DNA of 64,000 bases from Bacteroidota bacterium (GTDB lineage: Bacteria > Bacteroidota > Bacteroidia > B-17B0 > Aurantibacillaceae): positions 1-64,000 of the forward strand of contig JADJFB010000025.1 of NCBI GenBank assembly GCA_016708845.1, read 5' to 3'. The notes under the pieces were generated by a model. The model did not search any database. It was not told the origin of the DNA and worked only from the letters and a program-made list of their open reading frames with translations. Positions 55,250 to 64,000 of this stretch are shown here, in pieces (position 1 is the first letter of the stretch; every line of letters begins with the position of its first letter). The translations under genes and the position numbers were made by a program.

Positions 55250-56479
55250 ATGTTAAGTCGAACAGTTTCTTTATATAAAACGTCATTTACGGGTCTCTCA
55301 AAAGAAACGTGGTTACTATCTTTTATTATGCTCGTTAATAGAAGTGGAACCATGGTATTGCCATTTATGACGCTTTATTTAACCAGCAAAGAAATGCACC
55401 GTAGTTTAAGTGAAGCTGGTTTTGTGATGATGTTATTTGGATTTGGTTCTATTGTAGGTGCTTATTTTGGCGGCAAATTTTCTGATAAAATTGGTTTTTA
55501 TAAAGTACAACTATTTACCTTATTTGGTGGCGGAATTATGTTTATCCTGCTAGGACAAATGAAATCATACCCACTCATTTGCGTATTTACATTTTTATTA
55601 AGTATGGTAAACGAAGCGTTTCGTCCTGCTAATTCATCGTCCATTGCCTTTTATAGTAATCCTGAAAACAGAACGCGTTCTTATTCCTTAAATCGTTTGG
55701 CTATTAATTTAGGATGGGCAGTTGGAGCTTCTATTGGTGGATTAGTAGCTGCATTTGATTACGAATTATTGTTTTGGGTAGATGGTTTTACCAATATTAT
55801 AGCGGCGGGACTATTATTTTATTTCCTAAAACCAACTATTCAATTTAAAAAAGAGTCTTCGACCAGCTCAGACACCAAAAAGGTGGAAGAAGTTCCCGAA
55901 GTGATGTCGGCTTATAAAGACAAAACCTATTTGTGGTTTTTAGTATTGATGACATTGTTTTCTTGCTGTTTCGTACAATTATTTACAACTATCCCAAAAT
56001 ATTTTCGAGATGATATGCACTTGAATGAGCGCTACATTGGACTCATTATGGCCATTAATGGGATTATTATAGTAGCCATTGAAATGGTTTTGATTTATAC
56101 ACTCGAAAAAAAGAATAAAAATACTCAGTACATAATTATAGGTTTAGTCATGTGTGCTTTTTCATTTTTATCATTATTGATTCCTGGTAACGCAAAATTA
56201 ATTTCTTTAATCATGATTTTATTTATTACAGTAGGTGAAATTATGGCTATGCCTTTTATGAATATATTTTGGATTGAACGTTCTAATGACAAAAACAGAG
56301 GGCAATACGCGGCTTTATATACTATTTCTTGGGGAATAGGAAACACTGTCGGACCATTTTTAATTTCTGCTTTAGTAGATGCAACTAATTTTAAAGTAGG
56401 ATTTATTGTGTTAGCTTTTATTTTATTGATATCCTGTGTTGGTTTTTATAAGTTAAATTCAAAAAAAGATAGATACTGA
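55250..56479 (+). CDS. MFS transporter
   Basis: A 12-helix major facilitator of about 409 residues. Between helices 2 and 3 lies the MFS loop GAYFGGKFSDKIGFYKVQLF (motif A, with G, D and R/K). A central cytosolic loop (about 195-220, STSSDTKKVEEVPEV) splits the two bundles. The GTG at 55208 starts the longest frame, but ATG at 55250 (LSRTVSLYKTSFTGLSKE) gives a normal short N-terminus. It is divergent from the carboxypeptidase. Substrate unknown. Confidence 0.85.
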   Translation: MLSRTVSLYKTSFTGLSKETWLLSFIMLVNRSGTMVLPFMTLYLTSKEMHRSLSEAGFVMMLFGFGSIVGAYFGGKFSDKIGFYKVQLFTLFGGGIMFILLGQMKSYPLICVFTFLLSMVNEAFRPANSSSIAFYSNPENRTRSYSLNRLAINLGWAVGASIGGLVAAFDYELLFWVDGFTNIIAAGLLFYFLKPTIQFKKESSTSSDTKKVEEVPEVMSAYKDKTYLWFLVLMTLFSCCFVQLFTTIPKYFRDDMHLNERYIGLIMAINGIIIVAIEMVLIYTLEKKNKNTQYIIIGLVMCAFSFLSLLIPGNAKLISLIMILFITVGEIMAMPFMNIFWIERSNDKNRGQYAALYTISWGIGNTVGPFLISALVDATNFKVGFIVLAFILLISCVGFYKLNSKKDRY

Positions 56480-56508
56480 TTTATATCCTGTTTTGTGTGG
56501 ATATAAAT
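56479..56508 (+). terminator. 10-bp perfect inverted repeat between the MFS gene and nnr
   Basis: ATTTATATCC (56479-56488) and GGATATAAAT (56499-56508) with a ten-base loop, starting on the last base of the MFS stop and ending 15 bases before nnr. There is no strong U-tract, so it is either a weak terminator or an operator. Confidence 0.4.
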
Positions 56509-56523
56509 TTCTAAATTTAAAGG

Positions 56524-58047
56524 ATGCAACAAGCACTCCCCATATTTTCTGCCGAACACATAAAAGCAATTGATGCGTTTACTATTCAAACGGAGCCAAT
56601 AGCTTCTATTGATTTAATGGAACGTGCTGCTTTAAAATGTTCGCAATGGTTGATGAAACACTATTCAGTAGAAACTATTTTCAAAGTATGCTGTGGATTA
56701 GGAAACAATGGAGGAGATGGTTTGGCTATTGCTCGTCAATTATTAGAGCATGGTTATAAAGTAGAAGTATTTATAATTAATTATTCTAATAACTATTCTG
56801 AAGATTTTTTGATTAATAAAAAACGATTAGAAACTTTATTTCCACGTTTCTTAATGGAAGTAAACGATGTAAAGTATTTGCCTCATTTTCAAAAAACGGA
56901 TGTCGTGATTGATGCTTTGTTTGGAATCGGTTTGTCTAAACCTTTAAATGGCCTAGCTGCTGAATGTGTGAATCAAATTAATACTAGTAATGCTCTAATT
57001 GTGGCTATCGACGTTCCTTCTGGATTATTCGTTGATCAGCATACAGATAAAAATTCTACTATTATTAAAGCGCAATATACATTGACATTTCAAAGTCCTA
57101 AATTGGGTTTTATGTTTGCTGAAAACAGCATCTATGTTGGTAACGGTCATGTATTAGATATTGGTTTACGAGTAAGTGAAAAATTAAGAAGTGAAGCAAC
57201 TACATTTTATTTAACTGAAGAGCATATTCAGCAACTACTAAAACCTCGTGCTAAATTTTCTCACAAAGGAACATTCGGACATAGTTTATTAGTAGTTGGT
57301 AGTTATGGTAAAATGGGCGCCGCTATTATGAGTGCGCATGCTTTGTTAAGAAGTGGAGCAGGATTATTGACAGTTTGCGTGCCACATTGTGGTTATGAGA
57401 TTATTCAAACTTCTGTGCCTGAAGCAATGGCAATGGTAAATGGTAATGAATTTATTCAGTTTAGTGAATTTGAAGTAATTTCTTATTCAACTATTGGTAT
57501 TGGCCCTGGTATCGGAACACAAAAAGATACGCAGCAAAGTGTAAAAGTTATATTAGAGTCATTTAAAAAACCATTAGTGATTGATGCAGACGCATTAAAC
57601 GCGATTAGTTTAAATAAAGAATGGTTGAAACTCATTCCTCAGAATTCTATTTTAACGCCTCATCCCAAGGAGTTTGAACGTTTAACTAAAAATGTATTAA
57701 ATGATTTTGAAAGACATCAACTACAAATTGAATTTTCGAAAGAGTACAAAGTGTATGTGGTTTTAAAAGGAGCCCATACTTGCATTACAACTCCAGATGG
57801 AAAAAGTTATTTTAATAGTACGGGTAATCCTGGATTAGCAAAGGGCGGAAGCGGAGATGTATTAACTGGTTTAATTACTGGATTACTAGCACAGGGTTAT
57901 ACCTCATTTGAAGCAAGTTTAATCGGTGTTTATGTGCACGGTTTAGCTGGCGATATGACTAAAGAAGAAAAAGGAGAAGTGGCGATGATTCCAACAGATG
58001 TGATTGAAAATATTCCGAATGCGTTTAAACGCCTAATCAATGTTTAA
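56524..58047 (+). CDS. nnr: Bifunctional NAD(P)H-hydrate repair enzyme (epimerase plus ADP-dependent dehydratase)
   Basis: Repairs hydrated NAD(P)H. The N-terminal YjeF epimerase domain (1-215) has GLGNNGGDGLAIARQLLEHG, DALFGIGLSKPLNG and IAIDVPSGLFVDQ(region 155-170). The C-terminal ribokinase-like dehydratase domain (235-507) has KGTFGHSLLVVGSYGKMGAA, IGIGPGIGTQKDT, DADALNAIS, LTPHPKEFERLT and NPGLAKGGSGDVLTGLITGL. Length 507 is normal for Nnr. The 3' end overlaps the convergent ABC gene by four bases. Confidence 0.94.
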   Translation: MQQALPIFSAEHIKAIDAFTIQTEPIASIDLMERAALKCSQWLMKHYSVETIFKVCCGLGNNGGDGLAIARQLLEHGYKVEVFIINYSNNYSEDFLINKKRLETLFPRFLMEVNDVKYLPHFQKTDVVIDALFGIGLSKPLNGLAAECVNQINTSNALIVAIDVPSGLFVDQHTDKNSTIIKAQYTLTFQSPKLGFMFAENSIYVGNGHVLDIGLRVSEKLRSEATTFYLTEEHIQQLLKPRAKFSHKGTFGHSLLVVGSYGKMGAAIMSAHALLRSGAGLLTVCVPHCGYEIIQTSVPEAMAMVNGNEFIQFSEFEVISYSTIGIGPGIGTQKDTQQSVKVILESFKKPLVIDADALNAISLNKEWLKLIPQNSILTPHPKEFERLTKNVLNDFERHQLQIEFSKEYKVYVVLKGAHTCITTPDGKSYFNSTGNPGLAKGGSGDVLTGLITGLLAQGYTSFEASLIGVYVHGLAGDMTKEEKGEVAMIPTDVIENIPNAFKRLINV

Positions 58048-58721
58048 CTGATTATTCTTCCATCTGCCATTTCAATGGTACGATGCGTGCGAGCCGCAAA
58101 ATCAGGATCGTGAGTTACAATTAATAGTGCTTGATTTCTTTCTTTCACTAAATTATTAAAAATATCAAATACCATATCACTATTTTTTTTATCCAAATTA
58201 CCAGTTGGCTCATCTCCCATAATAATGATGGGATCATTGATTAAGGCTCGCGCAATAGCGACACGTTGTTTTTGTCCGCCACTTAATTGATTAGGAGATT
58301 TTAGCGCTTGGTCAGCCATGTCCAAGGTTCGTAAATGTTCCATAGCACGATGTTCAATTTCTTTTAATGGATATTTGGCTAATTTAATACCTGGTAGCAT
58401 CACATTACGTAATACATTATATTCAGATAATAAATAATGAAACTGAAACACAAAACCAATATGCTCATTTCTTACAACTGCTAAATCTTTATCTGTTTTT
58501 TTTGTAAGGTTTACGTCGTTAATTAATAACTCTCCTTCATAATCTGTATCCATCGTCGATAAGATGTAAAGCAAAGTAGATTTTCCGCAGCCCGATTTTC
58601 CAACTACCGAAACAAATTCTCCTTCGTTGATGGACATATTTATATCAGACAATACTCTAAATTTTACAGGATCGTAAAAGTATTTGTTGATATTAATAGT
58701 TTCTAGTACTTTCTTCGCCAT
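58044..58721 (-). CDS. ABC transporter ATP-binding protein (LolD/MacB type)
   Basis: A 225-residue ATPase: Walker A GKSGCGKSTLLYILS, Q-loop FVFQFHYLLSEYNVLRNV, signature LSGGQKQRVAIARAL, Walker B IIIMGDEPTGNLD and H-loop LLIVTHDPDFA. The Q-loop and size belong to the type VII (MacB/LolD/FtsE) class. It starts one base after the permease gene, which follows an HlyD-type adaptor; the three form one export system. A TolC-like partner would be elsewhere. Confidence 0.92.
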   Translation of the reverse strand: MAKKVLETININKYFYDPVKFRVLSDINMSINEGEFVSVVGKSGCGKSTLLYILSTMDTDYEGELLINDVNLTKKTDKDLAVVRNEHIGFVFQFHYLLSEYNVLRNVMLPGIKLAKYPLKEIEHRAMEHLRTLDMADQALKSPNQLSGGQKQRVAIARALINDPIIIMGDEPTGNLDKKNSDMVFDIFNNLVKERNQALLIVTHDPDFAARTHRTIEMADGRIIS

Positions 58722-58722
58722 C

Positions 58723-59982
58723 TTATTTTCCTCTAATAATTTCTACAGGATCAATTTTGCTTGCTTTCAGTGCTGGAAATAACCCAGCAATGGCAGTTGT
58801 GCAAATAGCAAAAGTTAATCCGATAACGTAGTATGTAATTTTATAATCAATCGGGTAAGTTTTAATTGTTGGTAATGACGATGTTTCAAATGGAATCATA
58901 TCAATTATTTGACTTAAACTAAAACCAAACAGCAAGCCAAAGAGCCCTCCAACGATTCCAATGATTAATGCTAACGAAATGAAAATCCATTTTACATCAT
59001 TACCCGAAAAACCAGTAGCTTTTAAAATAGCAATGGAATCCATTTTTTCATAAATCATCATATTTAAAATATTGTAAATACCAAAGCCGGCCACAATAAG
59101 TAAGGTAATACCTACGGCGTAGGATATTATAGAACGCACTTTACTCCCTGTTTCAAATTGAGAATTGGCCGTTTGCGCATCTATCACATCTATTTTAAAT
59201 TTGTCTTTATATTCTTTAGCAACTTCTGGAGCCATTAATACATCGGTGAGTTTAACTTGTATATCGGTGATGTAACTCGCCGATTCTCCTAATAACATTT
59301 GAGCAGTTCTTAAAGATGTATAACTCATGGTATTGTCAATTTCAGCAATACCAATTTGCATAATCCCCACTACTTTTAAACTTACCAAGCCACCCTTGAT
59401 GGTGGTAATTTTAATTACGTCGCCAATCTTCACTAACATTTTTTCTGCTAAGCCTTTACCAATAATGATGGTGTTATTTTCATTATTTAAATCAAATACA
59501 TTGCCTTCAATAATATAGTCGCTTACTTTAAATAAATGTTCTTCAGCAGGCACATCAATGCCATTTACAACACCTGTAATTTCAATTGATCCTGTATTAA
59601 AAAACACAGGCGCTGTTACTTTTGGAGCAACGTCAATCACACGCTTATCTTGTTTTAAAATATTAATGATAGCCTTGCTGTTGTAAATTTCTCTGCCCCT
59701 ATCTTTTGGTTTAATAGATTGAATAAAGTTGGTATTTCCTTTGTAATCTTTTGAAATTAAAACAGGTTGATCAACACTTGGCTTTACTTCATTATATAAT
59801 CTAACATGAGGTGTGCGATTCAACATTAATCCATCTAATAGATTATTTAATCCATTCATGAAACCTAGTAATGTGATAAACATGGCAATACCAAACGTAA
59901 CGCCAACTGCAGCAATGATAGATTGCTTTAATCTGGCACGAATTAAGTTAATGGCAATATTTAAAATTAATCTGTAATTCAA
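58723..59982 (-). CDS. ABC transporter permease (FtsX/MacB-type domain)
   Basis: A 419-residue type VII permease: one N-terminal helix (SIIAAVGVTFGIAMFITLLG), a periplasmic MacB-PCD domain (about 40-270), and three C-terminal helices in the FtsX domain (IISYAVGITLLIVAGFGIYN; KATGFSGNDVKWIFISLAL; the last ending GLFPALKASKIDPVEIIRG). The ATPase is encoded separately, like LolC/E or DevC rather than fused MacB. Lies between the adaptor (four bases) and the ATPase (one base). Confidence 0.9.
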   Translation of the reverse strand: MNYRLILNIAINLIRARLKQSIIAAVGVTFGIAMFITLLGFMNGLNNLLDGLMLNRTPHVRLYNEVKPSVDQPVLISKDYKGNTNFIQSIKPKDRGREIYNSKAIINILKQDKRVIDVAPKVTAPVFFNTGSIEITGVVNGIDVPAEEHLFKVSDYIIEGNVFDLNNENNTIIIGKGLAEKMLVKIGDVIKITTIKGGLVSLKVVGIMQIGIAEIDNTMSYTSLRTAQMLLGESASYITDIQVKLTDVLMAPEVAKEYKDKFKIDVIDAQTANSQFETGSKVRSIISYAVGITLLIVAGFGIYNILNMMIYEKMDSIAILKATGFSGNDVKWIFISLALIIGIVGGLFGLLFGFSLSQIIDMIPFETSSLPTIKTYPIDYKITYYVIGLTFAICTTAIAGLFPALKASKIDPVEIIRGK

Positions 59983-59986
59983 GGGA

Positions 59987-61072
59987 TTAAGGTTTGTAAA
60001 TCGTTTCGCTTTCTTTTAATCCTTCTAATACTTCGGTTTTTTGGTAGTCATTTAATCCCAATTTCACTTCTCTTTTTTCGTCGGTGTTCACTAAAACATA
60101 TTTTCCGTCAATAATGTAATTGTTAGGAATGGTGATAATGTTCTTCTTAGTTTGAATAATAATATTGGCTTCTGCAGATAAGTTAGGGAATAATTTTTTT
60201 GGAGGATTAATGAAATGAGCTTCCACAACAAAGGTTCTGGTTCTTTCATTCATTATGGGATAGATTTTATCAACGGTAGCTTCTAAAACTTGCCCTTTAT
60301 AACTATCCATAGTTACTAATGCTTTTTGTCCAGTACTTATTTTAATAATGTCATTTTCGTCAACCGCTAATTCCAATAAAAAGGTATCGGCTTTTCCAAT
60401 CACGGCTAATGGAGTTTGTGGAGTCACTAATTCGCCACGTTCTTTTAAAATATCATATACTTTTCCGTTTATACTACTTTTAATGGAGTAGTCGCTAGAT
60501 AGTTTTTGATTGATATCATAATTGATGTTTGCACGTTTTAATTCGTTTTGTAATTGTGTTTTCAGTTGAGCCAACCTTCTTTTGGCCGTTTGGTAATTAG
60601 CTTGTGAATTATTGTAAGAAAGTTGCTTTTGTTCTAAATCTAATTTAGATCCAATGTTTTGTTCCCATAATTTTTTTTGACGGAAAAATAAGGAGGAATC
60701 TAATTCTAGTTTTTCGAGCGCTAGGTTTACGTTCAGTTCAATTTCTTCTAATTTATCAGAACCTTTGCGGTTATTTTCAGCACTTAAATCTAACGCAACT
60801 CTCGCATTTTGTGTATTTAATTCAGAAGTTATATTGTCAATTTCTAAAAGAGTTTGTCCTTTAGTGATATTGTCGCCAACATTAACCACTATGTTTTGTA
60901 ACACGCCATTTACCGTAGAGTAAACATTATATTGATCAATGGCTTTTACTTTACCAGATGCATATACAGATTCTGTTATATCGCCACTACTTACTTGAAT
61001 TGACTCTTTTTCTTTTTTACAAGAAATGAGTAATGATAAAGTACTGAACGTAAATATGAATAGTTTTTTCAT
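59987..61072 (-). CDS. HlyD/MacA-type periplasmic adaptor lipoprotein
   Basis: A 361-residue membrane-fusion protein with lipobox LSLLISC (Cys18). Order: lipoyl half (VNVGDNITKGQTLLEID at about 58-74), a coiled-coil hairpin (about 78-175, many Lys/Glu/Leu heptads), second lipoyl half (YSIKSSINGKVYDILKERGE), and beta-barrel (KALVTMDSYKGQVLEATVDK, IYPIMNERTRTFVVEAHF). The hairpin should contact an outer-membrane TolC-like channel. First gene of the three-gene export operon; it is divergent from the TPR-SpoIIE gene. Confidence 0.9.
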   Translation of the reverse strand: MKKLFIFTFSTLSLLISCKKEKESIQVSSGDITESVYASGKVKAIDQYNVYSTVNGVLQNIVVNVGDNITKGQTLLEIDNITSELNTQNARVALDLSAENNRKGSDKLEEIELNVNLALEKLELDSSLFFRQKKLWEQNIGSKLDLEQKQLSYNNSQANYQTAKRRLAQLKTQLQNELKRANINYDINQKLSSDYSIKSSINGKVYDILKERGELVTPQTPLAVIGKADTFLLELAVDENDIIKISTGQKALVTMDSYKGQVLEATVDKIYPIMNERTRTFVVEAHFINPPKKLFPNLSAEANIIIQTKKNIITIPNNYIIDGKYVLVNTDEKREVKLGLNDYQKTEVLEGLKESETIYKP

Positions 61073-61227
61073 GGCCTAAAGATAATCAATAATGTGCATC
61101 GCAATTTGATGATTATCATAAAATAAAGGCTATTTAGTGACTTTACTCATAGAATTTTTTGAAATTAGGTCAGATGGCATTTTTTCATTTGCCAAATATG
61201 TTGTACTTTCAATTGATTAATATTTTA

Positions 61228-63265
61228 ATGAAGCTAATTAAATTGTTTTTACTGGGTTGTTTATGTCTCCTGAGTTTTGAAATACAGGCTCAGGTTGATA
61301 AAATCTTGTCTTCCGATTCGTTACTATTTAGAGCTCATTTAGTTTATCAAAACAATCCTGATCAAGCTTTTACATATTCTAAAAGAGCTATTGAAAGGGC
61401 TAAACTTGAAAATTCGGAATTAAATTTAGGTAAAGCATATGACATGTTAGGAGTGTCATTAGATTATTTGGGCGAATTGGATTCAGCACTGTTTTATTTC
61501 GATTTGGCTATAGATATTTTTAAAACGCAAAAAGACCCTTCCTATTTAGCCAAAGTATACACCTCTAAAGCTAATAGTCTTTGCCTTTTAAATAAAAATA
61601 AAGAGGCTCTCAGTTATTATGTAAAATCATATGATATTTTTAAATCGGTTAAAAGCGGAAAACAATCTGCCGCCGCTTTAATGGGTATTGGAAATGTGTA
61701 TTCTACCATGAAATCATATGATTTATGTTTAAAATATTACGACCAAGCTTTATCCTATTTTCTTGAAGTAAAAGATTCAACATTTATATCTTATATATAT
61801 ACAAATATTTCAGAAGTATATGCTTCTATGAATGATGTCAATAAGGAATTGGAATTTCAAAGGAAATCTTTAAGTATCAAAGAAAAACTAAATGATGATT
61901 ATGGATTAGTTTATTCATATTCCAATATGTCAGGTTTAATGGCTAAACAGAGTAAAGAAGATTCCGCGTTATACTTTGCCAATAAATCTATTGAAAAGTC
62001 TATTAAAATCAATAATCAAGAATTTTTAACAACCTCTTACAAAGCTTTAGCAGATGTTTATTTTCATTTTAAAAACTATAAGCAAGCTGTTGATGTTTAT
62101 GGTCAAGCATTAAATATAGCTAGGAAATTAAAAAATTCTAAATCAGAATCTACTATTTTGAAATTGTTGGCAAATGCCCAGTTGTTGTCTGGAGATTATG
62201 TGAATGGATCTAATTCCTTATTAGAATTTATTGATCTGAACGATAGTATTAATAATATCGAAACACTAAAATCATTTAATGAATTACAAACACAATATGA
62301 GACTGATAAAAAAGAAAAGGAAATTTCTTTATTAAATGAACGCGATAAAAAACGCGAAATAGTAATATATTCTATTATTGGTTTAAGTTTATTGTTAGGT
62401 CTATTATCGTTTGTATTATTCAATCGTTTCAGATTAAAAAAACGTACAGCAAATGAATTGGAAATTAGAAACAACGAAATTTCAAATCAAAAACATATTA
62501 TTGAGGAGAAACAAAAAGAGATAACGGATAGTATTCATTACGCCAAACGTATACAAAACACATTACTAGCGCATAAGGATTTTATTGATAAGTTTATTCC
62601 TCAAAACTTTATTTTATTTAAGCCTAAGGATATTGTTAGTGGTGATTTTTATTGGGCAAACCGAACATAATAATAAATTTTATTTAGCCGTATGCGATAG
62701 CACTGGTCACGGAGTGCCTGGTGCTTTTATGAGCTTATTGAATATCGGATTTTTAAGTGAAGCAATTAAAGAAAAAAATATTTCACTGCCTAACGAGATA
62801 TTTAACTACGTTAGAAAACGATTAACAGAAAGTATAGGAAGTGATGGGCAAAAAGACGGTATGGATGCTATCCTTATTTGTATTGAAGCTTTAACAGATA
62901 ATACAAAAAAAATTACATACGCTGCCGCTAATAATGAACCTATTTTAATTAAAAATAATTCGATTATAAAGTTAGCAAAAGATAAAATGCCTGTTGGTCA
63001 AGGTGAATTGATTGCCGATTTTACATTACACACAATAGACTATAAAACTGGTGATACGTTATATCTTTATACTGATGGCTATGCAGACCAGTTTGGAGGA
63101 CCAAAAGGCAAAAAATTTAAGTATAAAGCTTTAAATGACTTATTAGAATCAATTCATCATTTGCTTATGCAGGAGCAGCATCACCAACTCAATCAAACAA
63201 TTGCTAATTGGATGGGTGATTTGGAACAAGTTGATGATATCTGTATTGTTGGAATTCGCCTTTAA
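61228..63265 (+). CDS. TPR sensor with SpoIIE-type PP2C phosphatase (one frameshift)
   Basis: ATG at 61228 gives a signal peptide (LIKLFLLGCLCLLSFEIQAQ); the frame open from 61159 adds an unlikely extension. Then about seven TPR units (YDMLGVSLDYLGELDSALFY, MGIGNVYSTMKSYDLCLKYY), a coiled coil, a transmembrane helix (IVIYSIIGLSLLLGLLSFVL), a linker (KHIIEEKQKEITDSIHYAKR) and a SpoIIE domain (FKPKDIVSGDFYWA, VCDSTGHGVPGAFMSLLN, DGMDAIL, VDDICIVGIRL). The frame shifts at AAA (62658-62660). With AA it reads WATEHNNKFYLAV, exactly matching the paralog's WATKKDDYFYLAV, giving 678 residues. Paralog of the gene at 49184. Confidence 0.85.
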
Positions 63266-63339
63266 TGATGATGTGTTTTTTTAGTTTAAATCCTTTAAAA
63301 TTAAAGGTAAACCGTTATATTTGGTGAAACTCCAAATTT

Positions 63340-64000
63340 ATGTTTAGGATCTTTATTATTGTGTTTTTGGTTTTTAGCTGCTTTTTTTCAAAAGCACAAA
63401 GCAAACCTAAATTCAATAGTTTATTTGATTCTGCCAGCAAGTATGAAAACCGAGACTGGAGTCTGGCATTTTTTTATGCAAAGATGGCCATGGAAAACCA
63501 AGATGCGGCTACCTCCTACGACGATATCATTAGGTTAAACGTGATTTACGATAATCACTATGAAAAATTAAATATGCTGGATTCTTCCTTTACAGTTACA
63601 AAAAGGTCACTCAGGTTGGCAACAGAAAATCATGATACAACGCTCATAGCCTATAGTCTTATTAATATGGCTAATATATACGTGTCAGCAGGAAACTATG
63701 AATCCGCAATTCAAATGTTTAAAAAAGCTCTTAATATTTTAATTAAGCAAAATGATGTAATACAGGTTGCAAATACATACTATAATCTAACTACGCCTTA
63801 TACAGAATTACATATGCTAGACTCATCTGCTTACTACATAGAGAAAGCTTTTACTAGTTATAAAAAAATAAATGATTATTCCGGCATGGCACTTTGTTAT
63901 GATGTGTATGGGACTGAAGCAGACCGTGTTGGAAACTACAAAGAAGCCGTACGATTTTACGATTTGGAAATACAAAATTTTAAACTGGCAAATGAAGAAG
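63340..64000 (+). CDS. TPR-repeat exported protein, third of the set (3' end outside window)
   Basis: ATG at 63340 opens a frame with no stop to the window end (220 codons). Signal peptide FRIFIIVFLVFSCFFSKAQS, then TPR units such as LIAYSLINMANIYVSAGNYE, SAIQMFKKALNILIKQND and MALCYDVYGTEADRVGNYKE. Architecture and position, 74 bases after a TPR-SpoIIE gene, suggest a third sensor of the same family, but the output domain (SpoIIE, histidine kinase or LuxR-type) is not in view. Confidence 0.8.
   Translation, partial: MFRIFIIVFLVFSCFFSKAQSKPKFNSLFDSASKYENRDWSLAFFYAKMAMENQDAATSYDDIIRLNVIYDNHYEKLNMLDSSFTVTKRSLRLATENHDTTLIAYSLINMANIYVSAGNYESAIQMFKKALNILIKQNDVIQVANTYYNLTTPYTELHMLDSSAYYIEKAFTSYKKINDYSGMALCYDVYGTEADRVGNYKEAVRFYDLEIQNFKLANEE

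Noticed and set aside
58044..61072. Lipoprotein-releasing LolCDE system
   Set aside because: The HlyD-type adaptor at the head of the operon points to a MacAB/Dev-like exporter; LolCDE has no such adaptor.

Overview
The window is an AT-rich chromosomal segment of a member of the Bacteroidota, probably Flavobacteriales-like. The evidence is a complete type IX secretion/gliding core (porP-gldKLMN), a second PorP/SprF gene paired with a type B sorting-domain protein, a T9SS type A cargo protein, a GldI-type FKBP lipoprotein, the long (about 650-residue) form of IspG, TPR-SpoIIE phosphatases, and -7 elements of the TAnnTTTG type. I saw no tRNA, rRNA, CRISPR array or transposase.

Layout. 0-2 kb: the end of an ORF6N-domain protein, RNase HI and an M42 aminopeptidase. 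2-12.4 kb: a mostly co-directional run with a GH3-like enzyme, LysE-type exporter, DUF493 protein, aldose-epimerase-like protein, an LTA-synthase-like membrane sulfatase, a GT39-like membrane protein, three heptose-nucleotide genes (gmhA, hddC, gmhB), a GT2 glycosyltransferase and a thioesterase. 12.4-17.3 kb (minus): a nucleotide-sugar operon (aminotransferase, ugd, uxs) that continues into a heavily frameshifted acylphosphatase and a degenerate secreted-hydrolase-like gene. 17.3-21.1 kb (minus): repeats, a RecD-like helicase, PorP/SprF, a sorting-domain protein and a TPR protein in a tightly packed block. 21.1-24 kb: ispG and a cyclase-family protein. 24-30.5 kb: porP-gldKLMN, closed by a strong terminator. 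30.5-37.5 kb: UbiD-family decarboxylase, two paralogous small lipoproteins, a SnoaL-like protein, an exported protein usually labelled asparagine synthetase B, then lysA and lysC. 37.8-44.4 kb: a T9SS cargo protein, tatA and four consecutive peptidyl-prolyl isomerase genes. 44.4-49.1 kb: a palindromic repeat element, a membrane glycosyltransferase-like protein and gcvP. 49-64 kb: three TPR sensor genes (two with SpoIIE phosphatase domains, the third cut by the window edge), a 671-residue secreted protein of unknown function, an MBL hydrolase, a Tat-exported LD-carboxypeptidase, an MFS transporter, Nnr and a MacAB-like export system.

How the genes work together. Most of the window serves the cell envelope: building surface glycans (heptose, UDP-glucuronate/UDP-xylose, GT2/GT39 and phosphoglycerol-transferase-like steps), exporting proteins (Sec lipoproteins, Tat, T9SS), folding them in the periplasm (the isomerase array) and signalling across the membrane (TPR-SpoIIE).

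A major caveat. At least ten otherwise well-conserved genes are broken by single-base length changes, most of them one base missing from an A, C or G run; the essential gene ispG carries three. This looks more like residual homopolymer error in the assembly than biology. I therefore give the reconstructed gene extents and state where each frame breaks. One break, the in-frame TAA at 50486 in a TPR-SpoIIE gene, is a substitution and does not fit that pattern. I did not find a convincing new defence or mobile system. The most unusual arrangements are the isomerase array next to tatA, the helicase packed behind a PorP/sorting-domain pair, and a perfect 16-bp hairpin between gldL and gldM.
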